This document shows, piece after piece, positions 1 to 9,009 of a stretch of 12,500 nt of DNA. The translations under genes and the position numbers were made by a program. The notes below the pieces were generated by a model. That model was given only the letters and a program-made list of their open reading frames with translations, ran no database searches and was not told the DNA's origin. Source of the stretch: Trachelipus rathkii (Eukaryota; Arthropoda; Malacostraca; Isopoda; Trachelipodidae); the NCBI GenBank assembly GCA_015478945.1, contig JABUQX010032511.1:1-12500 (forward strand). The letters run 5' to 3'. Position 1 is the stretch's first letter, and each line of letters begins with the position of its first letter.

Positions 1-849
1 CAGAAACAAGTGTTGATAAGGCCAATTTAATAAATAATGTAATACTGAACACAACATTCCATGTTCCTGGAAGAATACCTTTAATTGGTTCTCATCCAAA
101 GAATGAAGCAAATATTTCACTATTTCAATTTGTGGCCGAAATTGTAAAAATTCTTGAATGGGAAAAAACTTATTTATCGAACAGAAGATATTGCTGAACT
201 TGTTTCTGGAAAAAATCACAGCCTTCTTTCTTTGTTGATCATTTAACTCTTCAAAACAGTTTTTAAATGACACATCATTGCAGATCATATATGTCTTTTC
301 TTTCTTAAAACACTTCTTAAATTTATCATATAAAAAAGACTCCCTATTTTTATATTTTCCCAACAAAAACAGACTCCATAAAATAACCATCCCGTCGTTT
401 CCACCATTACCTAAACCATTTGTACATATTTTTCCATTGACGATTTTAGGTCTGTTGTCTTCTGGTAGTTGCTCCCACAAAGCAGGAATGACATCAGAAA
501 AACAGTAATAACAAGCTATACAAAATCTAATGGAAGAACTTATTTCAGTGTCCTTTAAAATCTCTCTCGCAGCCTTTTCTTTATTAACCATTCCATTGGA
601 GGTAAAAAAAGAACTTCTGAGGAAGTAATAGCAATAATCGAAGGGCAAACCAAATTTCTTCTCATGAAATTTTGCCCATTTATAGGATCTTAAAGAGCAG
701 AATATAACCACAGGTGAAGAGATTTTTTCTCTCAAAACCACATTGAAATTTTGTAATGTATCCAATACCTCCTTTCCATGTCTTCAAAACCAGCATACAT
801 CATTGATGGCGATGTGGATCAAACAGAAAAGTACTGTTAAAAGTTTCAT
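1..849 (-). CDS. Uncharacterised protein, partial (C-terminus beyond left edge), 5' end interrupted
   Basis: Read on the minus strand, positions 783 down to 1 are 261 consecutive sense codons, and the frame is still open at the window edge. In AT-rich DNA so long a run is very unlikely by chance. The protein is rich in Phe, Tyr, Cys, Lys and Leu and looks helical. Landmarks are VVIFCSLRSYKWAKFHEKK (about 672-714), CIACYYCFSD, ALWEQLPEDN, and near the edge SLDENQLKVFF followed by NWPYQHLFL. The segments around 180-250 and 1-95 look like divergent copies of one helical unit. In style it resembles large uncharacterised families seen in spider and crustacean genomes, but that is recollection without a search. 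The 5' end is unclear. An in-frame ATG (847-849) opens the hydrophobic peptide MKLLTVLFCLIHIAI, which is cut by a TGA at 784-786. A second option is the ATG at 801-803, one base out of frame. I infer no function. Confidence 0.7.
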
Positions 850-936
850 AACGCTCTTAATCCCTTTGCAGGTTCAATGACCCCTTGAATTCCGCAAAGG
901 TCTTCCAAACGCAGAAACCATTTCTGGAAATAAACC
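850..936. other. Short spacer, possible further 5' coding of the left-edge gene
   Basis: On the minus strand one frame here reads RLEDLCGIQGVIEPAKGLRAL before a stop next to the ATG at 847-849. It could be the N-terminal part of the same gene in another frame, or chance. No promoter or convincing splice site is visible, although TTTCCAG, which could act as a splice acceptor, lies near 920-926 on the minus strand. Confidence 0.2.
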
Positions 937-1368
<432 letters not shown>

Positions 1369-1370
1369 CT

Positions 1371-1559
1371 TTCTTTTACCTACCTCTTCTTCCAGCTGGA
1401 GTAAGGTGAGTTAAAAAGCATCGAAAAGGAAAGCACTTGGATGAAATATGACAAATGTGGAAAAGAAAGCCCACCTTACGCCCCTCTGTACCTTTAATTA
1501 GTGAAAACTCGTCCAACAAGAGACAGTAAATCCACCCTAAGCTTCAATGGGACCCGCCT
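1371..1559 (-). other. 3' end and untranslated region of the RTE-like element
   Basis: Read on the minus strand, this follows the last recognisable tail residues. It contains a stretch reading as GPSRRVPLKLRVDLLSL, broken upstream by stops, and then runs into TTCTTTC and the AT tract. It may be the 3' UTR or the extreme C-terminus in decayed form. No poly(A) tail is visible. Confidence 0.5.
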
Positions 1560-1982
1560 CGACGGGCCTCACTATGGTAAATCGTCAATGTAAGGGTTCA
1601 TCCCCCTGTGCATTTGTGGGCCAACAAATATGCCCTCTTTTATTTTTGCCCATTCTCCTCCCCTATGCATGCACCTTTATTCTCGCCTCAGCCCAAACTC
1701 ACATTCTCTCCTTCAGACATTCGTTCACCGACTTGATCCACTTTCTCTCGGTCTCCAGCCGGTCGGTTCCCAACACACTACCACTAATACATCCGCTTAA
1801 CCAACCAACTATCATTCAATCCTTTCCACATGACCAACCATCTCACATAACTTTCAATTTATTCTCTCATTTACCCCTTTCTCACACCACACAACTCTCT
1901 ATACGTTCAGATTCCTCATTTTATTAATTCTTCTCCCACCTACACGCCCCTAGAATTGTCCATCTGAACACATGAACTTTAG
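1560..1982 (-). pseudogene. C-terminal tail of the RTE-like polyprotein, broken
   Basis: On the minus strand, scattered frames give GVNERIN, then MVGHVERIE, which corresponds to the WFGHVERM-type motif after the RT domain of many RTE-related elements. They then give a GWRPRESGS stretch matching the usual GRPRKRW. Multiple TGA and TAG stops and frame changes separate these pieces, so nothing here is translatable as one protein. A plus-strand frame over 1547-1927 is the complement of this decayed sequence, not a gene. Confidence 0.7.
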
Positions 1983-3018
1983 ATCTATACTTCTTATTCC
2001 AGACCATAGTCTCACTACCATACATAAATACAGGTAACAACATACCCTCATGTAAGACCCTAGCGCACTAAGACTTAGTCCTTTACATTCACCACCAAGA
2101 TTTAATTGCACCAGCAACCTTCCTGCCGTTCACAACTTTCCTACTACACTCTGCCATCATCCGTTCCTTCTCATCCAACACATACCCTAAATATTTAAAC
2201 TCAGACAACTGTTTCTTCCAGCTGCTCACCATCTAACATAACAACACACTCGAGGATGTCCTCACTCACAACCATTAACCTTACTCTTTAAATACGTTTA
2301 CTTTCAAACTCCCTCCTTTTACATCCTGCAAATCTCTCTACCAATCCTCTCAAAACTCTCTTCAGATTTCGGCCACACAGAAGCAAATCATCCGCATATA
2401 ATAGGTAGGGAAACCTCCACACTCACCTCCATCTCCATCATTCTAACACGATTTCCTGCCATCCCGACCTCGAATTCTTTCATAACCATCCATATACAAA
2501 TTGAATACCAAGGAGACATAACACAAAACCGTCTCACTCCGCTATTAATCCTAACCAATCACCATTACACCATTTATTCTAACACACGCTTCACTATCGT
2601 CAATCATACTTTTGATTCCATTCAGAAAGCCCTACCACCAACACCAATATACACTAATACCTGCCAAAAAGCTTCCCTATTAACTCTATCATACGCCTGT
2701 TGCAAAATCCATAAAACCTAAATTAATTTATTTCTTCTTCTCCCTCATTTTCTCATCATTTGTTTTAATGTAAAGATTTTGATCAGCACAATCCTCTATC
2801 CCTCCTAACGACGCTTGTTCTTCACTCAATCAGTCCTTCAGTCAACTCGACGACTCTTTCAACCAAAAAATAACCAGCATATAACCTTCCTACAAACACT
2901 CAATAAACCTTATTCCCTATAATTTCTACAGTTCCCCTTTTCTTCCCTTACCCTTATATAAGGGTACTATTACCGCCCTCCTCCAATCCCTTGGGAACTA
3001 TAACCCTCCATAAACACT
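1983..3018 (-). pseudogene. Reverse transcriptase domain of the RTE-like element, broken
   Basis: Landmarks appear in the correct order on the minus strand. FMDFA (about 2704-2718), then after a frameshift AYDRVNREAFWQ (about 2661-2697), is RT block A with the first catalytic Asp. GVRRFCVMSPW (2508-2540) corresponds to the GVRQGCxxSPxLF block. YADDLLLCG (2372-2398) carries the catalytic Asp pair with codons intact at 2387-2398. LLPVFMYGSETMVW (about 1993-2040) is the conserved post-RT motif. Upstream of 2720, frames read LYAGYFLVERVVELTEGLIE, the usual lead-in to RT. Frameshifts lie between most blocks, so no active enzyme could be made although the YADD box survives. Confidence 0.85.
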
Positions 3019-3196
3019 TTATTACAACAACTTTCCAAAATCCAATCAATACCATCTCCGCCTCCGCTCTGATCATTTCACAAAGTAATTTCATCTATAC
3101 TGCAGATTTACCCATTCGCTTCAACTTTTCTCACTCTAACCCATTACCTCCTCCTTACTATAACCTCTCCCCAAAATACCTATTTCCTTCTTGCAC

Positions 3197-3454
3197 TCAA
3201 TCAAACCCACACACATTCACTAACACCTCATCATTACTGTTAATATTGTGCCAGAATTTCGAAGTGTTCTTTCTCCACACTCCCCTCACATCCATTTCAC
3301 AGTTACGAAAGCACCATCCTAATTCATTATTCAAGCAGATTCCCTTATTCTCATTCTTAACCTTTCGCGCTTCCTTCCAGAAGAGCTTTCCTATTCCTTG
3401 TATGTCCTCATTCATCTCCTTCCAAACTGTTTCATTTACCTCTTGTTTTCTCAT
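3197..3454 (-). pseudogene. Linker between endonuclease and RT of the RTE-like element (85-codon open fragment)
   Basis: This is the longest uninterrupted sense fragment of the element. The 85 residues include VNETVWKEMNEDIQGIGKLF, WKEARKVKNENKGI, GVWRKNTSKFWHNI and a terminal VCGFD, which I recognise as the charged linker that precedes RT in this family of crustacean elements. It is not an independent gene. Its first ATG is internal to the parent reading frame. The overlapping plus-strand frames (2991-3518 and 3398-3676) are antisense shadows, rich in S, F, I and L. Confidence 0.75.
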
Positions 3455-3869
3455 ACGTATGCACCTTTTAGTAATTATTTTTTCCTTCCTTATAATAATT
3501 CAAGCATCTTTCTTTTGAAAATTCATCATTTTGAAACTTCATCATTCAACCACGCTTCTTTTTTTACCTTTTTAAAGCGCGCTTTCATCACCTCTTTCAT
3601 ATCCACCACCATCGCTGTTAACATTTTACTTCCATACTTTCAGCAAACATCCCACACACTTCCTTTGCACTACTAACAAATTGCTTCCTTCATTTGCCCC
3701 CAGTTTTGTTCAGTATCATGTTCACATTCACCCGATTTACTAGCGAGCGCTCTTACATACTTAACCTTATTTGTCTTGCTTTCACTTAACCTTCTCACTC
3801 TTAATTTTACTTACTTCCTTTCGTATCACCTTCCCCTCCATCCAAGCCCCCCACTAACTTAATTTTACA

Positions 3870-4690
3870 TAGACACATGATGATCCGATAATCCCATTCC
3901 TATACCCCTCACTGATTAAACATCCAACACATACTTCAACATCTCCTTCTTCACCAACACAATCAATCATACTTTTCCACTTCAATACCATCTCTACCTA
4001 CCCCAACTCTAGTATACTTATGGATATTCTTGTGTTTAAAAAAAGTATTACTTACATACATAAACCTCTCTCTTCACAGAAATCATCACCTTCCTACCAT
4101 TCTCATTTTCTCCCGCACCCCAAAACCACCTGTTATAACCATCCCTTTTTTTGATCACACTATCCAAACCATTCAGGTCCCCACACTAATCAATCTGAAG
4201 CTCCTAAAACTCACGACCATCCAGCAATAATTCAGATTATCCCAAAAAAATCGTACTCTCTTCAACGTTTCCTCAGATGGACCATACGTCACAACCCACA
4301 CAAATTTGGACCTTTTCAAACTTAAATTTAAACCATTTAGAATTCTAGGAACTCACACAATCAAAGTCCTACCATAGCTTTGTTACCACAGGTCACTCAA
4401 TCAAATTGGCAACTCTTCTCTCCCTCCTCATTCTCTTCCACACCAGCCGCACACATTTCACAGGCACACCACTCATTTTCACTTTTTCCTTTCATCTTTG
4501 TTTCAGATCACAGCGAGCAAATCAAATTTGCCCTTTCTAATACATCCATCACCTCTGCTCCTCTTTCTTCCTCAACATTTATTCCTCTGCCATTCCATGT
4601 ACCCATACGATTCATAATTTTCGCCGAAAGATTAAAGAAATTTCGTTTACGGCGATCACGACGCATCTCCGAAGGCCAATGCATCAGCAA
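3870..4690 (-). pseudogene. AP-type endonuclease domain of the RTE-like element, broken
   Basis: On the minus strand the domain opens with KIMNRMGTWNGRGIN (core GTWNGRGIN at 4577-4603), the conserved N-terminal Asn motif. SETKMKGK follows (SETK at 4496-4507) with the catalytic Glu region. Then come NTFFKHKNIHKYTRV (HKYTRV at 4005-4022) and finally SDHHV (3874-3888), the terminal Ser-Asp-His signature of the exonuclease/endonuclease/phosphatase fold. This enzyme would nick genomic DNA to prime reverse transcription. Frameshifts separate these blocks and stops are frequent, so the domain is inactive. The open piece at 4508-4690 covers its first 60 codons. Confidence 0.82.
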
Positions 4691-4699
4691 TTCCTAGGC

Positions 4700-5026
4700 A
4701 AGAGATTAGGTGGTAGTGGGCAGCAACCCAAGCTACCAAACGCCCTTAGTAAGACTTCTACGAACGCAGGACATACCGATGTGGGCAATTCTTTCTTCCC
4801 CCGCAGCACAGGGAATAATGAGTAGTAGGGATTCTGTAAAAGGTGTTATCTAGAGTGGGGTGTGTGTACTTTAAAATTCATGTGTATATGATAGGTGGAT
4901 AAATGGTGGTTTAGTAATATGTTCCTGGAGGATGAATGTGTAAAGAATATGAACGCAAAAGAGAAAGACGCACCATTAAAAATGGGAAGTAATTTCATCG
5001 CTTCGAGTATGCGTGTACTCTCACCT

Positions 5027-5027
<1 letters not shown>
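4700..5027 (-). other. 5' flank or 5' UTR of the RTE-like element
   Basis: This is about 330 bases upstream (minus sense) of the endonuclease. It has mixed composition without the G/C strand bias of the coding part. I see no further protein motif and no clear promoter. It ends at the next AT tract, so the true 5' boundary cannot be set from this copy alone. Confidence 0.4.
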
Positions 5028-5078
<51 letters not shown>

Positions 5079-5117
5079 TATAATATATATATATATAATA
5101 TATATTATAATATATAT

Positions 5118-5162
<45 letters not shown>

Positions 5163-5166
5163 TTTA
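5028..5166. repeat. (AT)n microsatellite
   Basis: Alternating A/T with phase-flipping doublets, lying directly at the 5' end of the RTE-like element. Confidence 0.96.
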
Positions 5167-5374
5167 GAATGTGTAGTAAGATTTTTAGGTTTTGTTTTGT
5201 TTTTTTAGTAATATAGTAGTAATATTTTTTATTTAATTAATTTAGTGCTTAAATTTTTTAAGTTGGGATTTAGTTTATTCAATTTTATTACCCCGATTTC
5301 TTCTTTTGTTTTAGTCTAATTGTTCTTATTTGTGTGTGTGGAGTGTGTGTGGTGTGTGTATGTGTGTGTGAAAA
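5167..5374. repeat. T-rich spacer with (GT)n microsatellite
   Basis: 5167-5320 is T-rich low-complexity DNA (runs such as TTTTTTAG, TAATATTTTTTATTTAATTAA). 5331-5371 is an imperfect TG repeat. Together they separate the 5' sides of the two oppositely oriented LINE remnants. No coding signal was seen. Confidence 0.85.
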
Positions 5375-5399
5375 GATGGCACATTTGCATAGACGTGGG

Positions 5400-6090
5400 C
5401 TTTCTAAATTAACTTTACCAACATCCGCGGCTTAAATCTAACTTTGCCTCTGTGAAATATATCACCTATCTAACTCTAACCTAAACCTTTTGGCTCTTGT
5501 CTGAGAACTCCAGATGGCTAAGAATTCCACCCTCTAACTCGTTTAAATGTATCTAACTATAACTTATTTCATAAATTCCGCTGAAGGGTGGAATGTGTGC
5601 CTATGTAAACATTAATACTCAATACTCCTGTAACGCGTCTCGTGAATCTCGAATCTCCTACTTCGATGCTCTGTGTCAAAAATTCTTCTTCTTCTACTAC
5701 AATAATCTTGTGCTTTGCTACTGTTCTCCCCTAAAAGAACAGATTTTCACTCTTTCTTTGAATATCTTACTACCTCTCACGAGACTGTTATATTTTTCAT
5801 CCAAATACTGAGGTCCTCTATTTAGGGGATTTCAATGTACACAACACTGAAATGGTTGGGGTCCTGTCATACTGATTTAGGTGGGGAGGAGGCCGAACCA
5901 AGCATCCTCAACGATCTGGAGCAACTAATTAAAGAACCTTCACACATTCCGGATCGTCTCCCAACTAATTCTTGAACACACTTGACCTATGTTTCACCAC
6001 TAGTCCTTCTTCTCTATAAATACAACTACCTTCGCTCCAATTGGTAAATCTGACCACAACCTTATATCTCTTAACTTTAATACTTTCTCT
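5400..6090 (+). pseudogene. Endonuclease domain of the Jockey-like element, broken
   Basis: NFTNIRG at 5411-5431 is the N-terminal motif of the APE fold. The GWNVC/MCAYVN stretch at about 5587-5610 and LVLCYCSP at 5710-5733 are the middle strands. YLGDFNVHN at 5819-5845 is the catalytic GDFN motif, intact in codons. One extra base after it shifts the frame, and DHNLIS near 6052-6070 is the terminal Asp-His motif. An open run at 5593-5811 is one piece of this domain, not a separate gene. Stops interrupt the rest. Confidence 0.82.
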
Positions 6091-6743
6091 CCCAACAGCT
6101 CCATCCTGCCCTTTGCGTTTTATTTCTGGCACTTTAATCGGGGTGATTGGGGGCCTTGCGTCGCTCTAATCCTAACTATAATTGAAATGAACTGCTTTGA
6201 CTCTGATGACGCTTCGGCTTCTTCCACTAAGGTGGGAGCTGTAATCGTTGATGGGTTGAGCAGGTTCATTCCTTCTTCGATACTAAATATTTCTCTCCTC
6301 ATAATCCATGGTTTCGATCGTGCCTGTTCCCTGGCCATTCAGGCTATAGAGACAGCGCTTATCGGGAGTGGAAAAAAATTCTCGTTCTCCTATCACTCTC
6401 CCTAATTTTCAATTCAAGCTAGAAATTGTTGCAGGGATATCTTCGACGAGCAAAGCGGGCTTTCATAAAATGAAAGTGCGCTAACTCCTTGGTTCTCCTA
6501 CTGATAAATCTTTCTGGCCTCTGCCAAAAACATCTCTAAACAAACTTCTGTAAATCTGCTTTCCTCCTCTTATTCGATCACTGATGGCTCTGTTGTTAAC
6601 TCTCCAACTGAAAAAACCATCTCTTTGGCCTCCTATTTTCCTCTTAACTCAACCTGGCATTCCTCCTCCTCACCTTCTCCTCTCAGGTGTCCTTTGTCTT
6701 TGCCTGTGATTACATTTGATCGGGTGCATGGGCTCCTGAGATC
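6091..6743 (+). pseudogene. Connector between endonuclease and RT of the Jockey-like element, broken
   Basis: It contains the open fragment 6187-6405, which reads NCFDSDDASASSTKVGAVIV and then FIPSSILN and FDRACSLAIQA. This is the usual inter-domain segment in this element family. RAKRAF- and SFWPL-like pieces follow in shifting frames between 6430 and 6530. The antisense frame 6120-6338 is a shadow. There is no independent function. Confidence 0.72.
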
Positions 6744-7620
6744 TATGAACGTTAGGAAGGCGGGTGTCCGGGTGGCATTCCTCCCAGAGTTTTTGTAGGG
6801 AGTGTGCTTTCCGAGCTGGCCCTCCCCTTCGTTCAACTATATTCTCTATGTCTATATACTAGCACTTTCCCTCAGTGGTTGAGGCACGCAAATGTCCAAC
6901 CTACTTCCGAAAAAAGGAAAGCCGCTCTGATCCTTCTAACTATCGCCCTATAAGCTCTCACTTGTATTCTATCAAAGATCTTTGAAACACTTCTTAATTC
7001 TCACTTCTTAGACGCATCTGGAATCTCATTCTCTTCTTCCGATCGCCAGTAAGGCTTTCGGCGTTCGAGGTCTACTGTTGATATACTTTCCGTATTTAAG
7101 CCAATTTATGGTTTTCCGCCTTAGGAACTACGGGGAGGGCTTGCGTGGTGGCGCTTGACATATTCAAAGCATTTGAACCGGGTATTGCATGCGTCACTGC
7201 TCTCCAAACTCCCCTCCTTCGGGTTTCCTCCTTCTCTCTTTGCTTATTATGTCTAGCTTTCTTTCTTTCAAGTCGCTCAATATGGGCTGTGGTTGATGGA
7301 GCGACTTCTTCTTCTTATTCTGTCAATAGTGGTGTTCCCTAGGGTTCTGTCTGTCTTTTCTCCTACTTATTCTTACTTTTCATTAATGATCTTCTCAACC
7401 TAACACATCTAATCTCTATCACTTCATAATGCCATGACTCGACCCCTTCCATTCTTCAAACTCATTTCAATTCTGCTTCCCTCTTTTACCTAGAAATTGC
7501 CTCTTCGTCTTAATCTTTTCCGATTCTATTTCTCGCTGATTGGATAGAATTTCGCGATTGGGGTCGTGCTGAACCTTGTAAATTTAATTCTTTAAAAACG
7601 TCAACTTCTACAAATCTCCC
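6744..7620 (+). pseudogene. Reverse transcriptase domain of the Jockey-like element, catalytically destroyed
   Basis: MNVRKAG near 6745-6765 starts the domain, and a frameshift follows. RSDPSNYRPI is intact at 6923-6952. At 7047-7088 the frame reads Q-stop-GFRRSRSTVDI, with TAA in place of the expected Tyr. At 7145-7180 the block A motif reads LDIFKAFEPG, where the family has SKAFDRV, so the second acidic position has drifted. SGVP is followed by TAG at 7340-7342 where a Gln codon (CAG) is expected. The YADD box at 7427-7438 has become stop-Cys-His-Asp. The enzyme could not work even with frames repaired. Confidence 0.85.
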
Positions 7621-7689
7621 TCTCTAAAACAACCCTCTAACTTTCCTATCTCTTTCGACAGTTTTCTCGTCTCTCCTGTTTGACAATAT

Positions 7690-8293
7690 AAACACCCTTG
7701 GCCTTAACATAAACAAAAAAATGTCTTGGAAAACAGCTCACATCACAACGGTTGCTAAGGCGGCCTCAAAGAAACCTGGAGGTTCTGTTTAGACTGCAAG
7801 ATTTTTTTCCTCTTCTCAGTTACTCCAGCTATACAAGGGTCTCATCCGCCCTTGTATGGAGTATTTGTTCTCATATCTGGGGGGGCTCTGGTTTCAACCG
7901 GCTTTTGGACAAAGTTTATTCGCAAAAGACTTTTTATAAACTGTTCTGTACTTTCCAGTTCACTTGACCCTCTAATCTTTGCTGCGCGATGTTGGTACTT
8001 TATCTCTTTTCTATAGGTACCCCCGCAGCGGCAGGTGTTCGAGGGAACTTACCAAAACTCGCGTACCACGCCTTTACCGACGCCCTCGTAAACAAAGGGG
8101 TGAAATGTGTCGGCGCAACGAGTTTTCTGTAGATATTGGTAAATCCAGGCTAGTACTCTGCGGTGCTTCCTTCTTTCCTGTCACCTCTGTTCTGTGGAAA
8201 TTCTCTTCCATCTTCTGTGTTTCCCTGCTGAATTTAATCTCGGCCTCACTTAAAAGCCTGCAATCCTGCGCTCCTCTGCATAATTTACGCTAA
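7690..8293 (+). pseudogene. C-terminal region of the Jockey-like element, broken
   Basis: MSWKTAHITTVAKAASKK at about 7721-7770 is the conserved post-RT stretch. YKGLIRPCMEY and CSHIWGGS (about 7870-7890) follow in different frames, then LLDKV. The open piece 7979-8293 reads LRDVGTLSLFYRYPRSGRCS and ends near SLQSCAPLHNLR, matching the C-terminal end of such proteins, which usually close soon after a hydrophobic, Leu-rich tail. Two or three frameshifts split the region. Confidence 0.78.
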
Positions 8294-8367
8294 GCGGAAT
8301 GAAAATTTAGCATGCAACCCCCCCCCCCTGAATAGGGCTCTACCCGTGAGTGGTGGTGACAAATTGG
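8294..8367 (+). other. 3' UTR of the Jockey-like element, with a C11 run
   Basis: This is a short tail after the last coding piece. It includes eleven consecutive C at 8318-8328 and ends GGTAAATATAT, merging into the AT tract. Such a C run is prone to sequencing error. Confidence 0.55.
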
Positions 8368-8517
8368 TAAATATATATATATATAATATATATATATATT
8401 ATATATATATAGTATATATAATATATATATATATATTATATATATATTATATTATATTATATATATATATATATTATAATATATATATATTAATATATAT
8501 ATATATTATATATATAT
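8368..8517. repeat. (AT)n microsatellite, left arm of the composite repeat
   Basis: AT tract with phase flips and one G (8412), leading from the Jockey-like 3' end to core copy 1. A frame over 8346-8528 is only Tyr/Ile codons from the repeat. Confidence 0.96.
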
Positions 8518-8603
8518 GGTTGGGATAGCCGGCCTTAAAGTTCGATTTCCTGTGGTCCTCCCGTGTTACCCCCCTGCATAAGGGATAAAGCACGTTAAAA
8601 AGG

Positions 8604-8607
<4 letters not shown>
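8518..8607 (+). repeat. Core repeat copy 1 (about 90 bp)
   Basis: Non-AT core between two AT tracts, starting GGTTGGGATAGCC and ending GTTAAAAAGGTAGT. It aligns along its whole length with 8706-8792, sharing GATTTCCTGTG, CCTGCATA and AGCACGTTAAAA with a few small indels. It contains GTTCGATTTCC, one base from a tRNA-type B box. The orientation given is arbitrary. Confidence 0.85.
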
Positions 8608-8649
<42 letters not shown>

Positions 8650-8669
8650 TTATATATATTATATATATA

Positions 8670-8705
<36 letters not shown>
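8608..8705. repeat. (AT)n tract between the two cores
   Basis: About 98 bp of imperfect AT repeat separating the two core copies, giving a composite period of about 188 bp. Confidence 0.95.
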
Positions 8706-8707
<2 letters not shown>

Positions 8708-8790
8708 TTTGGGAAGCCAAGCTTCTAAAGTTTGATTTCCTGTGTCCTCTGTGTTAACCCTGCATAGGGGAGGATAGCACGTTAAAAGGA

Positions 8791-8792
<2 letters not shown>
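8706..8792 (+). repeat. Core repeat copy 2 (about 87 bp)
   Basis: Second copy of the core at 8518-8607, starting GGTTTGGGAAGCC and ending GTTAAAAGGAGT. It differs mainly by one- to two-base indels and a few substitutions. The B-box-like site here reads GTTTGATTTCC. Confidence 0.85.
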
Positions 8793-8836
<44 letters not shown>

Positions 8837-8881
8837 TATATATATATATAATATATATAAAATAAATATTTTATAATTTAA

Positions 8882-8926
<45 letters not shown>

Positions 8927-8951
8927 ATATATTATATAATATATATATATT

Positions 8952-9009
<58 letters not shown>
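8793..9009. repeat. (AT)n microsatellite, right arm of the composite repeat
   Basis: AT tract with an A/T-rich, non-alternating insert at about 8858-8886 (AAAATAAATATTTTATAATT). A minus-strand frame over 8950-9135 partly covers it and is not a gene. Confidence 0.95.

Larger units (their letters stand above)
1371..5027 (-). mobile_element. RTE-like non-LTR retrotransposon, decayed, near full length
   Basis: A single minus-strand element can be followed from its 5' flank (about 5027-4700) through an AP-type endonuclease (4690-3870), a linker (3454-3197), a reverse transcriptase (about 3000-1985) and a C-terminal tail (1980-1560) to a 3' untranslated part ending against an AT tract at 1371. The domain order APE endonuclease, RT, tail, with no LTRs, identifies a non-LTR retrotransposon. 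The RTE-like assignment rests on the short post-RT tail with a WFGHVERM-like motif and is less certain than the class. Stops and frameshifts occur every few dozen codons, so the copy is dead. The minus (sense) strand is G-rich and C-poor throughout. No target-site duplication could be recognised because both ends abut (AT)n. Confidence 0.85.
5375..8367 (+). mobile_element. Jockey-like non-LTR retrotransposon, decayed, lacking ORF1
   Basis: Plus-strand pieces in the right order show an AP-type endonuclease (about 5400-6090), a connector (6090-6740), a reverse transcriptase (6740-7620), a thumb/C-terminal region (7690-8293) and a 3' UTR (8294-8367). Endonuclease plus RT without LTRs gives the class. 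The RT blocks (RSDPSNYRPI, GFRRSRSTVDIL, LDIFKAF, NSGVP) and the Ser/Pro/Leu-rich protein are typical of Jockey-clade copies common in decapods. The copy begins around the endonuclease start, so ORF1 is missing by 5' truncation, the usual outcome of incomplete reverse transcription. Dozens of stops and indels make it dead. The sense strand is C/T-rich, the opposite bias to the RTE-like element. The 3' end runs into (AT)n. Confidence 0.87.

Noticed and set aside
278..508. Plus-strand 76-codon frame
   Set aside because: It is antisense to the 261-codon minus-strand frame, which has the better protein features and is far longer.
784..786. Selenocysteine reading of the TGA in the left-edge gene
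   Set aside because: No SECIS-like element can be assessed because the 3' end is outside the window. A nonsense change or homopolymer error is simpler.
1547..1927. Plus-strand 126-codon frame
   Set aside because: It lies antisense to the recognisable C-terminal tail of the RTE-like element. Its Ser/Pro/His/Leu-rich composition follows from the strand bias.
2991..3518. Plus-strand 175-codon frame, the longest with a start in the window
   Set aside because: It is antisense to the RTE-like linker, whose minus-strand translation matches the family. Its composition is a bias artefact.
4030..4697. Plus-strand frames at 4030-4230 and 4380-4697
   Set aside because: They are antisense to the endonuclease motifs GTWNGRGIN, SETK and HKYTRV.
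6120..6836. Minus-strand frames at 6120-6338 and 6633-6836
   Set aside because: They are antisense to the Jockey-like connector, which reads correctly on the plus strand.
8346..8528. Tyr/Ile-rich frames here and at 8950-9135, 10831-11049 and 10993-11181
   Set aside because: They are translations of (AT)n repeats.
8530..8600. tRNA gene in the core repeat
   Set aside because: Only a B-box-like word is present. There is no cloverleaf, anticodon arm or clear A box.
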